From positions 3,472,001 to 3,536,000 of the forward strand of contig OZ241871.1 of NCBI GenBank assembly GCA_965202955.1: 64,000 nt of DNA, given 5' to 3'. The DNA comes from Bin5 sp034422415 (GTDB taxonomy: Bacteria > Chloroflexota > Anaerolineae > Caldilineales > Caldilineaceae). The notes beneath the pieces are model-generated. The model was not told the DNA's origin and ran no database searches. It worked only from the letters and a program-made list of their open reading frames with translations. Shown in pieces: positions 26,747 through 34,936 of the stretch; position 1 is the first letter of the stretch; each line of letters starts with the position of its first letter. The position numbers and the translations under genes were made by a program.

Positions 26747-27637
26747 TCAATTGAGCGCAAGGATGGTGGGCGTCAAGTCCTTCTCGTCCAACATCCCTTC
26801 AAGCTCTGCATTTGAAAGCGGACGCCCCTTGCCGGCGAGGGCCGTGAGGGCGGCTTCCATCACATTCGTGCCGAAGCTGCGCCCGTCAAGCCTGGGAGTA
26901 ACTGTCACCAAATGGGACGCGCCCCGCTCTTGCAGAAGTGAAATGTCTTCGTTGGTTGTTGTGTTGGTAACGATCGTCTTGCCATCCAGGCGCGGCGGCA
27001 AATGTTGCTTGATGTAGTGGAAGTCGTCGGCAATGACCGAAGCCCAGCCGTACTGGCGTGCGAATTTCGGTATGATCTGATTCTGTTTTTCGCCGGTGGG
27101 ATATATCCACTCGAAGGGAAGTCGGGCCATGATCGGTAGCAGAATCCTGGCCAGCGCATGGAGGGCGCCAAGACTGCGCAGGAAAACGGGGATGCCCAGT
27201 CCGAAGGCCAGATCACCGAACAGCGGCTCGTATCCCTCGTCCAGAAAGCCCCGAACCATGGCGTAGCGGCCTACAGCGACGCAGAAGAGCGCACGTTTGG
27301 CGTGGTGAGGCAGCTGCCCCTGCAACTGCTCCGCCGTCCGACGCTCGACAACGGCGCGGATGCCGCCCCCATCTACCACCGGAGTTCGGACACCCGCGAC
27401 GATACTGCGAACTGAGTGGAGCGGAAAGTAGCGGTTGTTAACCTCCAGGCCCAGGTCTGTGCCGCCAAAACCAAAGGCATCCACCTGGCCGTCGTAGTCC
27501 AGAAAGAGCTGCCGCATGCGCCTCTGGTCGCCATTGGCGCCGATCCGTTCCAACACGATCGGCTCCCCGCGCAAGGTAGTCTCGACGCGTTTATCACGTC
27601 GGCTGCTACCCAGACTGATGGAGACGGCATGTTTCAT
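26747..27637 (-). CDS. Conserved protein, quinate 5-dehydrogenase-like annotation
   Basis: A 296-residue soluble protein whose N-terminus (HAVSISLGSSRRDKRVE) and segment DAFGFGGTDLGLEVNNRYF match proteins that related genomes label quinate 5-dehydrogenase. I see no clear catalytic set. The C-terminal part has strand-helix repeats (KTIVTNTTTNEDISLL; ASHLVTVTPRLDGRSFGTNV), suggesting a Rossmann-like fold. That label is weakly grounded, so the function should be regarded as unknown. The gene lies between the 8-oxoguanine deaminase and the alpha-oxoamine synthase on the same strand with gaps of 74-114 bases and may be cotranscribed. Confidence 0.7.
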   Translation of the reverse strand: MKHAVSISLGSSRRDKRVETTLRGEPIVLERIGANGDQRRMRQLFLDYDGQVDAFGFGGTDLGLEVNNRYFPLHSVRSIVAGVRTPVVDGGGIRAVVERRTAEQLQGQLPHHAKRALFCVAVGRYAMVRGFLDEGYEPLFGDLAFGLGIPVFLRSLGALHALARILLPIMARLPFEWIYPTGEKQNQIIPKFARQYGWASVIADDFHYIKQHLPPRLDGKTIVTNTTTNEDISLLQERGASHLVTVTPRLDGRSFGTNVMEAALTALAGKGRPLSNAELEGMLDEKDLTPTILALN

Positions 27638-27711
27638 CGCGACTAAGCTGCTGGTTCCTTGACGCGCGGAAACAGCGAGCGTGCATGCAGCCCGCTCCTC
27701 CGCCGGTGGCC

Positions 27712-29025
27712 TCAGTCGATAACGCCGATGTGGCGTCCTGCCTCGATGAAGACACCCAACGCAAATTCAATGTCTTCTGTTGTATGCGCGGCGGTCACGT
27801 TGGCCCGGAGGCGGGCCGTGCCTTCTTTGACTGCTGGAGGCAGCACGGGCAACACGAAGATGCCATTGTCTTGGCAATACTTCGTCATCGCAAATGCGCG
27901 TTCCTCCGTGCCGACCATAATCGGAACGATCGGTGACTCGGTCAAGCCGGTGTCAAACCCGGCGGCCTGAAGTCCGCTGGTGAACTGCTTTGCGTTGCGA
28001 AGGAGGACGCGATTCCGTTCCGTGCCTTCGTCTTCAAGCACGCGAAATCCCTCGGTGATGGCTGCAGCCACCGAAGGTGGCAATGCTGCGCTGAATACGA
28101 ATCCACGCGCCGTATGGCGCAGATATGTAACCAGTTTTTCGCTTCCGGCAACATAGCCGCCGATTCCGGGGATAGTTTTGCTGAGAGTGCCCATCTTCAG
28201 ATCGATAGAACCGTACATATCGAAGTGTTCCTCGATGCCATGTCCGGTCTTGCCCAGAACGCCTATGCTGTGGGCCTCGTCAAGCATCAGCCGGGCGTTG
28301 TAGCGACGGCACAACTCATGCGCCGCTGGCAAATTGAAAATGTCGCCATCCATCGAGAAGACTGCATCCGCGATTACGAGCTTGCCGGCATTCTCCGGCG
28401 CACGTCGCAACTGCCTCTCCAGGTCATCCATATCATTGTGACGGAAACGAGCAAACTTGCCCCGTGCCAGCAGGCAGCCATCCACGATACTGGCGTGATT
28501 CCACCTGTCGGAGAATACCCAGTCTCCTCTCCCTACCACGGTGCTTACCGTCGCCAGGTTGGTCACATAACCTGAACTGTAGACGATAGCCTCTTCGCGC
28601 CGGGCGAAATCAGCGATCGTCCGTTCCATCTCGGTATGCAGGTCCAGCGTGCCGCCAAGTATTCGTACGCCGTGCGTGCCCGTGCCGTACTTGTCAGCGG
28701 CTTCTTTGGCCGCGGCAACAATGCGTGGGTGACTGATCAGCCCCAGGTAACTGTAGGTGGCAAACATCAATTTGCGTTTGCCCTCAGTATGTACCCAAGG
28801 CCCTTCCAGCGCATCTACCGGCTGGAAGTAGTAGTAAAGGTCGTTCGCCTTGGCCTCCTTTGTGCGTTCCCACCAGGCTTCGATTCTTTGCGAAAAGGGA
28901 TCGTCAACGTCATCGAGGCCATTCAGAAATGACTCAAGAGGTGGAGCTTCGATGGCCGCCGGGGGAATGCCGTCGGGATGTATCCCGTTCGGCTCCGGTC
29001 TAAGGCGCGTAACCTGATCAACCAT
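27712..29025 (-). CDS. Alpha-oxoamine synthase (Kbl/BioF/serine palmitoyltransferase family)
   Basis: PLP enzyme that condenses an amino acid with an acyl-CoA. Motifs are TYSYLGLISHPRIV, YGTGTHGVRILGGTLDLH, the cofactor-binding LMLDEAHSIGVLGKTGHG with the DEAH Asp and His, and the Schiff-base lysine in GTLSKTIPGIGGYVAGS. The ATG at 29025 follows GAGG at nine bases and was preferred over one five codons upstream. The product has about 437 residues and carries an N-terminal extension of about 40 residues (PNGIHPDGIPPAA) not needed for the fold. Glycine C-acetyltransferase, BioF and serine palmitoyltransferase cannot be separated by eye. No bio genes or threonine dehydrogenase are adjacent. Confidence 0.88.
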   Translation of the reverse strand: MVDQVTRLRPEPNGIHPDGIPPAAIEAPPLESFLNGLDDVDDPFSQRIEAWWERTKEAKANDLYYYFQPVDALEGPWVHTEGKRKLMFATYSYLGLISHPRIVAAAKEAADKYGTGTHGVRILGGTLDLHTEMERTIADFARREEAIVYSSGYVTNLATVSTVVGRGDWVFSDRWNHASIVDGCLLARGKFARFRHNDMDDLERQLRRAPENAGKLVIADAVFSMDGDIFNLPAAHELCRRYNARLMLDEAHSIGVLGKTGHGIEEHFDMYGSIDLKMGTLSKTIPGIGGYVAGSEKLVTYLRHTARGFVFSAALPPSVAAAITEGFRVLEDEGTERNRVLLRNAKQFTSGLQAAGFDTGLTESPIVPIMVGTEERAFAMTKYCQDNGIFVLPVLPPAVKEGTARLRANVTAAHTTEDIEFALGVFIEAGRHIGVID

Positions 29026-29306
29026 TGTATAAGACCTCATCTTCCGATACAGTATAATTCACGAATGCAGAAGTGGCGCGGAATAAGGGTGTGGCCACCG
29101 CCTGCCAGGCTTCGGAACTCATACGAACAGACCTCCGGAGCCATCCGAGAATAATATCATAGAATTGTAGCGCAATGTTGTGCATTGTGCAAAGAGTTCG
29201 AAAGTGGCGCAAAATCCGCCGGTCCGGGCCGTGAAGTGTGCCACTCAACCACGAACGAAAAGTTATTCACTGGGCCGAGTGCGCTAAATTCACACAGAGC
29301 AAAAGG

Positions 29307-30362
29307 ATGAATCGGACAGCAAATCAGGTGAACACAAGATCGCATGGCCCGGTCGGCAACTATCGGCCCCATCTTCTCTTGCGCAACGGCAATTTGCAGA
29401 CCATTCTGAGTCGTCACATTCAGACTGACGCTCATCTCGTAACCAGAGGTGAGCAGATGATCCTGCTGGACGCCGGCCCCGATTACACGGGGTTCGATCC
29501 TGGCCGCTCGGTGCGTCTGCTTGGCTTCTACACGCCAGGACGATTTGGCCCGAGCGGAGGCGGTGCACCGCGCGGATTGGCGATGTTGCTGCACGGCTGG
29601 GAAGGGGACAGCCATTCGGCCTACAATCTCTCGATGGGCAGCTCGCTTGTGCGCGCAGGTTATGACGTTCTGCGCCTGAACATGCGGGATCACGGGCCGA
29701 CGCACCACCTGAACAAGGGCCTCTTCTACGCAACTTTGATTCAGGAGGTCCACGCCGCCGCGCAACAGGTCGGCTCTTGGGCCGGGAGACGGCCCTTTTT
29801 CCTCATCGGCGCGTCACTTGGCGGCAATTTTGTCGTGCGAATGGCTCTCCGGAACGCACGCGACCCGATTCCCAACCTGCGCCGGGCAATCGCCGTCAAT
29901 CCCGCACTCAACCCACAGCGCACTTGCACGCTTCTGGATCAACACGCCTTCCTGCGCCCCTACTTTCGCAACTGCTGGCTCAGATCGCTGCGTAAGAAAC
30001 AGCTTCTCTTTCCGGACCTGTACGACTTTGCCGGCCTGGAATCGCTCCCCACGATTCGGCAGATGAGCGACTGGTTGATCAAGCAGTCAGATCGCTTCAG
30101 TAATGTCGATGAATACCTGAACGCCTATAGTGTGCAGCCGAGCGACTTCGCCGACCTGTCCGTCCCTTTGACGATCCTGACCGCCGACAATGACCCCATC
30201 ATCCCGTCGGGCGACATCGCCTCCCTGCCTTCCCATCCGCTGCTCCAACTCCACATCCTGCGCTATGGCGGGCATGTAGGGTACAACGATCTCTTCCCCC
30301 TGCACACCCGCCTGCCGGAGCTGGTCGAGCCCCTCTTGGCCCAAGCCGAGAACGCCGGTTAG
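29307..30362 (+). CDS. YheT-type alpha/beta-fold hydrolase
   Basis: Predicted serine esterase of the YheT/ABHD family. The N-terminus has the family pattern GNLQTILSRHI. The oxyanion region is MLLHGWEGDSHSAYN, the nucleophile elbow is FLIGASLGGNFVVRMAL (Ser in GASLGG), the acid is probably in LTILTADNDPIIP, and the histidine is in YGGHVGYND. The + frame begins at a GTG at 29238, but ATG 29307 gives a normal-length protein of 351 residues and was chosen. The Shine-Dalgarno is poor in both cases. It is divergent from the alpha-oxoamine synthase gene. The substrate is unknown; family members act on lipids or short esters. Confidence 0.83.
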   Translation: MNRTANQVNTRSHGPVGNYRPHLLLRNGNLQTILSRHIQTDAHLVTRGEQMILLDAGPDYTGFDPGRSVRLLGFYTPGRFGPSGGGAPRGLAMLLHGWEGDSHSAYNLSMGSSLVRAGYDVLRLNMRDHGPTHHLNKGLFYATLIQEVHAAAQQVGSWAGRRPFFLIGASLGGNFVVRMALRNARDPIPNLRRAIAVNPALNPQRTCTLLDQHAFLRPYFRNCWLRSLRKKQLLFPDLYDFAGLESLPTIRQMSDWLIKQSDRFSNVDEYLNAYSVQPSDFADLSVPLTILTADNDPIIPSGDIASLPSHPLLQLHILRYGGHVGYNDLFPLHTRLPELVEPLLAQAENAG

Positions 30363-30478
30363 GTCTTGCATAGTAAACTTCTGAGTATCATCTGCCAGAA
30401 GAGTGCGGGATGAGAAAGGCCCTCCTTAACAAGAATCGGCGCAATCCCCTTTGCATCTCGTCTGAAAGGGCTCTGCAG

Positions 30479-30509
30479 TTGCCGAACAAGCTGGAAGGTC
30501 GGGTATACT
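30479..30509 (+). promoter_or_regulatory. Candidate promoter of the rmlD-glycosyltransferase pair
   Basis: TTGCCG (30479-30484) and TATACT (30504-30509) are 19 bases apart, about 70 bases ahead of the rmlD ATG at 30580. The spacing is at the long end, so confidence is low. Confidence 0.3.
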
Positions 30510-30579
30510 GAAGCGCATTCACAGACGAGGATCGCACGACAGGCCGCTACGGAGCGGCCAGGGATGCGCAAGAACTGCA

Positions 30580-31425
30580 ATGCTTCACATCCTGATTGCC
30601 GGAGCAAATGGTCAACTTGGACGTGCCCTGGTCTCGCAGTTCTCTTCTGCAGACAGGCTGACATGTTGGACGCGTCCCGGTCATGACATCGCAGACCCGG
30701 CCATCGCCCATGCGGTGGCGGAAACAGGCCCTGACGTAGTCATCAACGCCGCCGCGTGGACCGATGTTGACGGCGCCGAGAAGGCCCCCGAAGACGCGTT
30801 CGCCGTCAACGCGCTCGGCCCCAAATACCTGGCGGAAGGATGCGCGCGCTGCGGCGCCGATCTTGTGCAGATCAGCACCAACGAAGTGTTCCCCGGTGAG
30901 GCGGGACGCTTTTATCGCGAGTACGAACAGGTCTCACCCAGCAGCGTTTACGCCCGCAGCAAGGCCGCGGGAGAACATGCAATAGCAAATGTTTTGGATC
31001 GCCTCTATATCGTCAGGGTGGCCTGGCTCTACGCACCGGGCGGCAACAACTTTCCCGCCAAAGTCAGCGCGGCCGCGGACCGGTTGGGCTCGCTGCGCGT
31101 TGTCAGCGACGAGTTCGGAAACCCGACCTACGCCCCGGATGTGGCTGCGGCGATCGCCCAACTGCTCAAGAGGCGGCGCTTTGGCATCTACCATTTCGTC
31201 AACGACGGATGCGCCAGCCGTTACGATTGGGCGGTGGAGCTAATGCGTTTGACCGGGCGCATGTCGTTGCCCGTCACGCCCATCGCCGCACACGAGTGGC
31301 CGCGGCCGACGATGCCGCCCCCGCACGCAGTTTTGATCAATCAGGCCGGCGCGACCCTGGGCATCCGTCTGCGCGACTGGCGCGAGGCACTGGCGGACTT
31401 TGTGCGGGCTGAATTCAACACGTAA
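30580..31425 (+). CDS. rmlD: dTDP-4-dehydrorhamnose reductase (RmlD)
   Basis: Short-chain dehydrogenase that makes dTDP-L-rhamnose, the last step of rhamnose activation for surface glycans. The NAD(P)-binding motif is IAGANGQLGRALVSQF. The family context includes DVVINAAAWTDVDGAEK and the catalytic Tyr-x3-Lys in SVYARSKAAGEHAI. The binding segment FGNPTYAPDVAAAIAQL is also present. At 281 residues the length is normal. The glycosyltransferase gene follows 31 bases later. The other rml genes (A, B, C) are not in the window. Related RmlD-like reductases acting on other nucleotide sugars cannot be excluded. Confidence 0.9.
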   Translation: MLHILIAGANGQLGRALVSQFSSADRLTCWTRPGHDIADPAIAHAVAETGPDVVINAAAWTDVDGAEKAPEDAFAVNALGPKYLAEGCARCGADLVQISTNEVFPGEAGRFYREYEQVSPSSVYARSKAAGEHAIANVLDRLYIVRVAWLYAPGGNNFPAKVSAAADRLGSLRVVSDEFGNPTYAPDVAAAIAQLLKRRRFGIYHFVNDGCASRYDWAVELMRLTGRMSLPVTPIAAHEWPRPTMPPPHAVLINQAGATLGIRLRDWREALADFVRAEFNT

Positions 31426-31456
31426 ATCAGGACTCACGATGAAGGAAGGAACCGCA

Positions 31457-32434
31457 ATGTACGAATCTGGCCCGTCGGGAAAAGCTGCAAGTTCGCCGCC
31501 CTTCATTTCGGTCATCATTCCCAACTATAACGGCAGACGCCATCTTCCCGATCTCTTTGCGGGATTGAACGCGCAGTCATTCACCGATTTCGAGGTCATC
31601 CTTGCGGACGACGCCAGCAGCGATGACTCGGTGGCCTGGGTAGAGAAAAACGCGCCCCAGACCCGCATACTGGCGAGCCGGGAAAACCGCGGATTCGTCG
31701 CCTCGATCAACCGGTCCGCCAGCGCCGCATCGGGCAGGGTGATCGTGCTGCTCAACAACGATACGCAACCATCTCCCGCCTTCCTGGCCGAACTGGCCAA
31801 GGCCCTCTGTGCCCATCCGCGGGCGGGAGTCGTGGCCGCGAAACTGCTGCTTTTCGATGAACGCGATCGAATCCACACCGCCGGCGACATGATGGGGCGG
31901 GACGGCATTCCCCGCAATCGCGGCGTCTGGACCATCGACAGCGGCCAGTTTGACGGCTCGCAAGAGGTGTTTGGCGGCTGCGGCGGGGCCATGGCAGTGC
32001 GCCGCGAAATCTGGGAGGCGCTTGAGGGCTTCGACGAGGACTACTGGATGTACCTGGAGGACGCTGACTTCTCGTTTCGAGCGCAACTCATGGGCTGGCA
32101 GACCGTCTTCGCCCCGGGGGCACGTGTCTATCACAAGTTGGGCGCAAGCGGAGGCGACAGCCTGAGCAGCTTTTACGTGGGCCGCAATACTCTTTGGACA
32201 CTGGCAAAAAACATGCCGACCCCACTTCTTCTGCGTCACGCACGGCAGATCGTCACCGCTCAACTCTCGATTGCCGCCGACGCGCTGCGCAACTTCCGGG
32301 GCCGTGCGGCGCGCGCCAGGTTACGCGGACAGGCGGCTGGCCTTCTCGGGCTGCCGCGGCTCCTTCGCAAGCGTGCCGCAGTGCAGGCCCGCAGCACGCG
32401 CCATGTTGAGGAGATCGACCGCCTGCTGCTATAG
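31457..32434 (+). CDS. Family 2 glycosyltransferase
   Basis: Inverting GT-A glycosyltransferase, probably a rhamnosyl or similar transferase because it follows rmlD. The nucleotide-binding start is ISVIIPNYNGRRHLPDL, with DDASSDDSVAWV. The DxD region is in VIVLLNNDTQPSPAFL, and the acceptor-side motif is YWMYLEDADFSFRAQLMGW. The C-terminal 60 residues are basic and amphipathic (RGRAARARLRGQAAGLLGL) and may bind the membrane. An upstream ATG at 31439 exists, but ATG 31457 is eight bases after AAGGA and was preferred. The product has 325 residues. Confidence 0.9.
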   Translation: MYESGPSGKAASSPPFISVIIPNYNGRRHLPDLFAGLNAQSFTDFEVILADDASSDDSVAWVEKNAPQTRILASRENRGFVASINRSASAASGRVIVLLNNDTQPSPAFLAELAKALCAHPRAGVVAAKLLLFDERDRIHTAGDMMGRDGIPRNRGVWTIDSGQFDGSQEVFGGCGGAMAVRREIWEALEGFDEDYWMYLEDADFSFRAQLMGWQTVFAPGARVYHKLGASGGDSLSSFYVGRNTLWTLAKNMPTPLLLRHARQIVTAQLSIAADALRNFRGRAARARLRGQAAGLLGLPRLLRKRAAVQARSTRHVEEIDRLLL

Positions 32435-32495
32435 AGGTCCTCAGTTCCATCACGATCTGCAATTTGCCCCGTTCCGATGCCTGCAGAATGCCGTC

Positions 32496-33761
32496 TCAGA
32501 CCGTCCCCCCAATTCGTTCCTCCAGCAGCCTGTCATCCACACGTTCGCCGATCAGAAAGCAACGGGAGCCGCCGACTCCCGTATCGACGATGACATACCG
32601 TCCTTGCTGAAAGCCGAGGTAGTGTTTCAGGAGCCGACTTGTGACGTCCCGCCACCGAAGCGCAGACGCCCGGTCAGCGCGCTGAAGAGAAACCCAATCG
32701 GCAGGAATCTCGATGGCCAGGCGGGCAGACGCGGCATCAAAAACCGGCGAACCGTCCGCCCGGTTGACAAACGTCAACTCAGGGTCCTTTCCAATCTCCC
32801 GCGGCCCGCTCTGGCCCGCTTCTGCAAGTGCCATCCGCGCTTTTCGCGCGCGAAGCGGCCACAGCAAACTGAGGCGTGCCGCCGGGACGCGGTTCAACTC
32901 GTTTCGAAACGGATAGAGATTGGGTTGAAATTCGCCGGCGACTGCGCCCAGCCGCGTAAAATTGAGAAGCGCGTTGGCGAAGAGCAGTGGGTCTGCCGTC
33001 CAGCTGATCCGTTCGATTCCCACCTCGAGCGCGTGGCGCGCCTGAAGACGTTTGAGCGCCTGGCCGATGCCGCGGCCCCGCCTGCCCGGGGCGACGGCCA
33101 GCAGCTGAGACTCCAGCTGCAGTGCCCGGCTGCCAGCCTCCTGGCGGCCTTCCAACTGATTGCGGGCAAAGCTGTAGAACCCCAACAGGAAACCGGCCAG
33201 CGACCCGTCCACCCTGGCCACCAAAGAGCAGCCCGTGCCAGCCTCGTCACTGTGCAGATCGCTGGGATACAGCCCGTCCGGCGGGCTGTGCCAGATCGAC
33301 TGCTGCATCGTTCGGATGACAGCCGCCTCCGCCGCATCAGGCCGGCCGCAGTCAATGCCTTCAATATCTACGTGCGTTGGCGTGAATTGTCGGGCTGATT
33401 CGGGCCGGTAAAAGACAGTCCTGTCGCCTGGCGGAAGAGCCATTTCCACGGCCCCGGCGATCTCCTTCGCGCCGGCAACCGGGGTACCGGCCACTTGCTC
33501 GTAGCGAAGCGTGTAGACGGCGCCGTGGGAATCGACGTCGCGCGGCAGGAGGAAGGCGTAGCCGGATACCGCCGACCCTGTGTCCGCCCCTTTGTCCTTT
33601 AAGGCAAAGAGAGAGCCCCCAATCTTGGGAAGAACAACCTCCAGAAAGTGGTGAGGCAGAAGTGTAGGCCGGTTCCCCAACCGGCGCCGCATCTCTCGCA
33701 GCCGTGCGGACCAGTCGGCAGCTCGCGCGTCAGCGCGCGTCGCCCGGAGGGACAGAGTCAT
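32496..33761 (-). CDS. GNAT-type protein (COG3375-like)
   Basis: A 421-residue protein with a GNAT acetyltransferase core at about residues 135-290. The acetyl-CoA loop is LLAVAPGRRGRGIGQALKRL, followed by ERISWTADPLLFANALLNF, the pattern of the predicted acetyltransferases of COG3375. Both the N-terminal 125 residues and the C-terminal 130 residues (PREIGKDPELTFVNRADG) fall outside the core and their roles are unknown. Its ATG at 33761 overlaps the stop of the upstream GNAT gene as ATGA, so the two are translationally coupled. The substrate is unknown. Confidence 0.78.
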   Translation of the reverse strand: MTLSLRATRADARAADWSARLREMRRRLGNRPTLLPHHFLEVVLPKIGGSLFALKDKGADTGSAVSGYAFLLPRDVDSHGAVYTLRYEQVAGTPVAGAKEIAGAVEMALPPGDRTVFYRPESARQFTPTHVDIEGIDCGRPDAAEAAVIRTMQQSIWHSPPDGLYPSDLHSDEAGTGCSLVARVDGSLAGFLLGFYSFARNQLEGRQEAGSRALQLESQLLAVAPGRRGRGIGQALKRLQARHALEVGIERISWTADPLLFANALLNFTRLGAVAGEFQPNLYPFRNELNRVPAARLSLLWPLRARKARMALAEAGQSGPREIGKDPELTFVNRADGSPVFDAASARLAIEIPADWVSLQRADRASALRWRDVTSRLLKHYLGFQQGRYVIVDTGVGGSRCFLIGERVDDRLLEERIGGTV

Positions 33762-34159
33762 TGCCTGGCTTCTCCGTAGCGCTGCTCCCACTCCTCTATT
33801 GTCAGGCCGTAGCAAAGCTCATCCAGATAGCGGCCTTCCGTGAATACCGCCCGCCGTATCGTGCCCTCATGCACAAATCCAAGGCGCTCATGCAGCGCGC
33901 GCGAGGCCTCGTTCTCGCTGTGCATCTGAACGTTTACTTTCTGGTAGCGCAGCTCATGAAAGTAGTATCGCAGCACCAGCAGAACTGCAGCCGCGGCATA
34001 GCCTTTGCGCCGGTGGCGAGCCTCAATTCCGACTCCGTACTTGAATACGCCGCTGCGAGGATGGCAATTGTGCGTGTGGATAAAGCCGACCTGCCTACCC
34101 TCGCTGTTCTCGATGACCCAATGGAAGCAGCAGTAGGACCCCAGTTCCAGCGAGAGCAT
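33758..34159 (-). CDS. RimJ/RimL-type N-acetyltransferase, short form
   Basis: GNAT protein with the typical second half of the fold: KYGVGIEARHRRKGYAAAAV (acetyl-CoA loop), VNVQMHSENEASRALHERLG and FVHEGTIRRAVFTEGRYLDE. At 133 residues it lacks the first 50 or so residues of most RimJ/RimL proteins. The start seems real, because GAGGAGAAG stands ten bases ahead of the ATG and no homologous codons continue upstream. It may therefore be a minimal GNAT or a gene that lost its 5' end. It is coupled by ATGA to the COG3375-like gene and lies 14 bases after the DUF948-like gene. Confidence 0.78.
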   Translation of the reverse strand: MLSLELGSYCCFHWVIENSEGRQVGFIHTHNCHPRSGVFKYGVGIEARHRRKGYAAAAVLLVLRYYFHELRYQKVNVQMHSENEASRALHERLGFVHEGTIRRAVFTEGRYLDELCYGLTIEEWEQRYGEARQ

Positions 34160-34173
34160 GGGTCTGCTTCTCC

Positions 34174-34554
34174 TCAGGACGCCGAAGGCGGGTCCTCCGG
34201 CTCGGGTTGCGAACTGTCTCCATCAGCGGCTCCTGAACGCCGTTGGGACGGTGCCACCGCTCCCATCGAACTCTCCAGTTCCGATTTCATGACCTGCGCA
34301 GACCGGCGAAGCCCGGCCAGCCTGCTGCTGGCGGAGATGAGGGGGCTGATAAAGCTTGCGCTGACAAATTCTGCCGAGCCTTTCACCGTGCCGACCGTTT
34401 CCTGGCCGTCCTTGATCACCGGCTTAATCTCGGCCCTGATCATCTTGATTAGGCGCCATACCTGCCAGACGAGCAGGATGAGCAGCCCGTTCATTATCAG
34501 AATCTCTATGGCGACGAGAATTATGGCGATGTCCCGAACTGTGGCGCTGACCAC
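34174..34554 (-). CDS. Single-span membrane protein, DUF948-like
   Basis: A 126-residue protein with one N-terminal membrane helix (DIAIILVAIEILIMNGLLIL) and a cytoplasmic helical region (IRAEIKPVIKDGQETVGTVK). The tail is acidic, Pro/Ser-rich and disordered (DGDSSQPEPEDPPSAS). The layout matches DUF948-type proteins, of unknown function. The open frame extends 19 codons further, but GTG 34554 sits after AGGGAG at good spacing and places the helix near the N-terminus, so it was chosen. It probably shares a transcript with the two GNAT genes downstream. Confidence 0.65.
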   Translation of the reverse strand: MVSATVRDIAIILVAIEILIMNGLLILLVWQVWRLIKMIRAEIKPVIKDGQETVGTVKGSAEFVSASFISPLISASSRLAGLRRSAQVMKSELESSMGAVAPSQRRSGAADGDSSQPEPEDPPSAS

Positions 34555-34638
34555 GACGGTCTCCCTCTCAAAGAGGCCGAACTGACATTTGACGATGCGG
34601 CTGGAGCGCAATCGAGCCGGCCCGCAAACGTATGCCGG

Positions 34639-34899
34639 CTAATCTATCAGGATCCTGACAAGAATAAGGGCAAGCACCGATGCAACCGTAGCCTCCAAAA
34701 GGAATAGCTGGCCTACCCGTAGAATCCCCCACTGCAGAGACACCCCGGCCCACTGCCCCAACCCGAACCCGGCCGCGGCCGCAAACAGGAACAGCAGCAG
34801 GTCGCGCAGGGAGCGCCCCGTCCACAGGTGGAAAACAGTTGCGTAGCCCGCTGCCATGAGCGTTGCCAGCAGGATTGACGGATTGAGCGAAAGCAGCAT
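34639..34899 (-). CDS. Small membrane protein of unknown function
   Basis: An 86-residue protein made of three hydrophobic helices (SILLATLMAAGYATVFHLW; LLLFLFAAAAGFGLGQWAG; QLFLLEATVASVLALILV) with a short basic loop (GRSLRDL) after the first. I do not recognise the family. It lies 37 bases after mnmA and 84 bases before the DUF948-like gene on the same strand, so it may be the second gene of an operon headed by mnmA. Confidence 0.65.
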   Translation of the reverse strand: MLLSLNPSILLATLMAAGYATVFHLWTGRSLRDLLLFLFAAAAGFGLGQWAGVSLQWGILRVGQLFLLEATVASVLALILVRILID

Positions 34900-34936
34900 G
34901 AGCGGTGCACCGAGAACGAACAGAACTCCTCTGGCT

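Noticed and set aside
29238..29306. N-terminal extension of the YheT-type hydrolase from a GTG at 29238
   Set aside because: The extra residues (HERKVIHWAECAKFTQS) have no family match and the ATG at 29307 gives the usual length.
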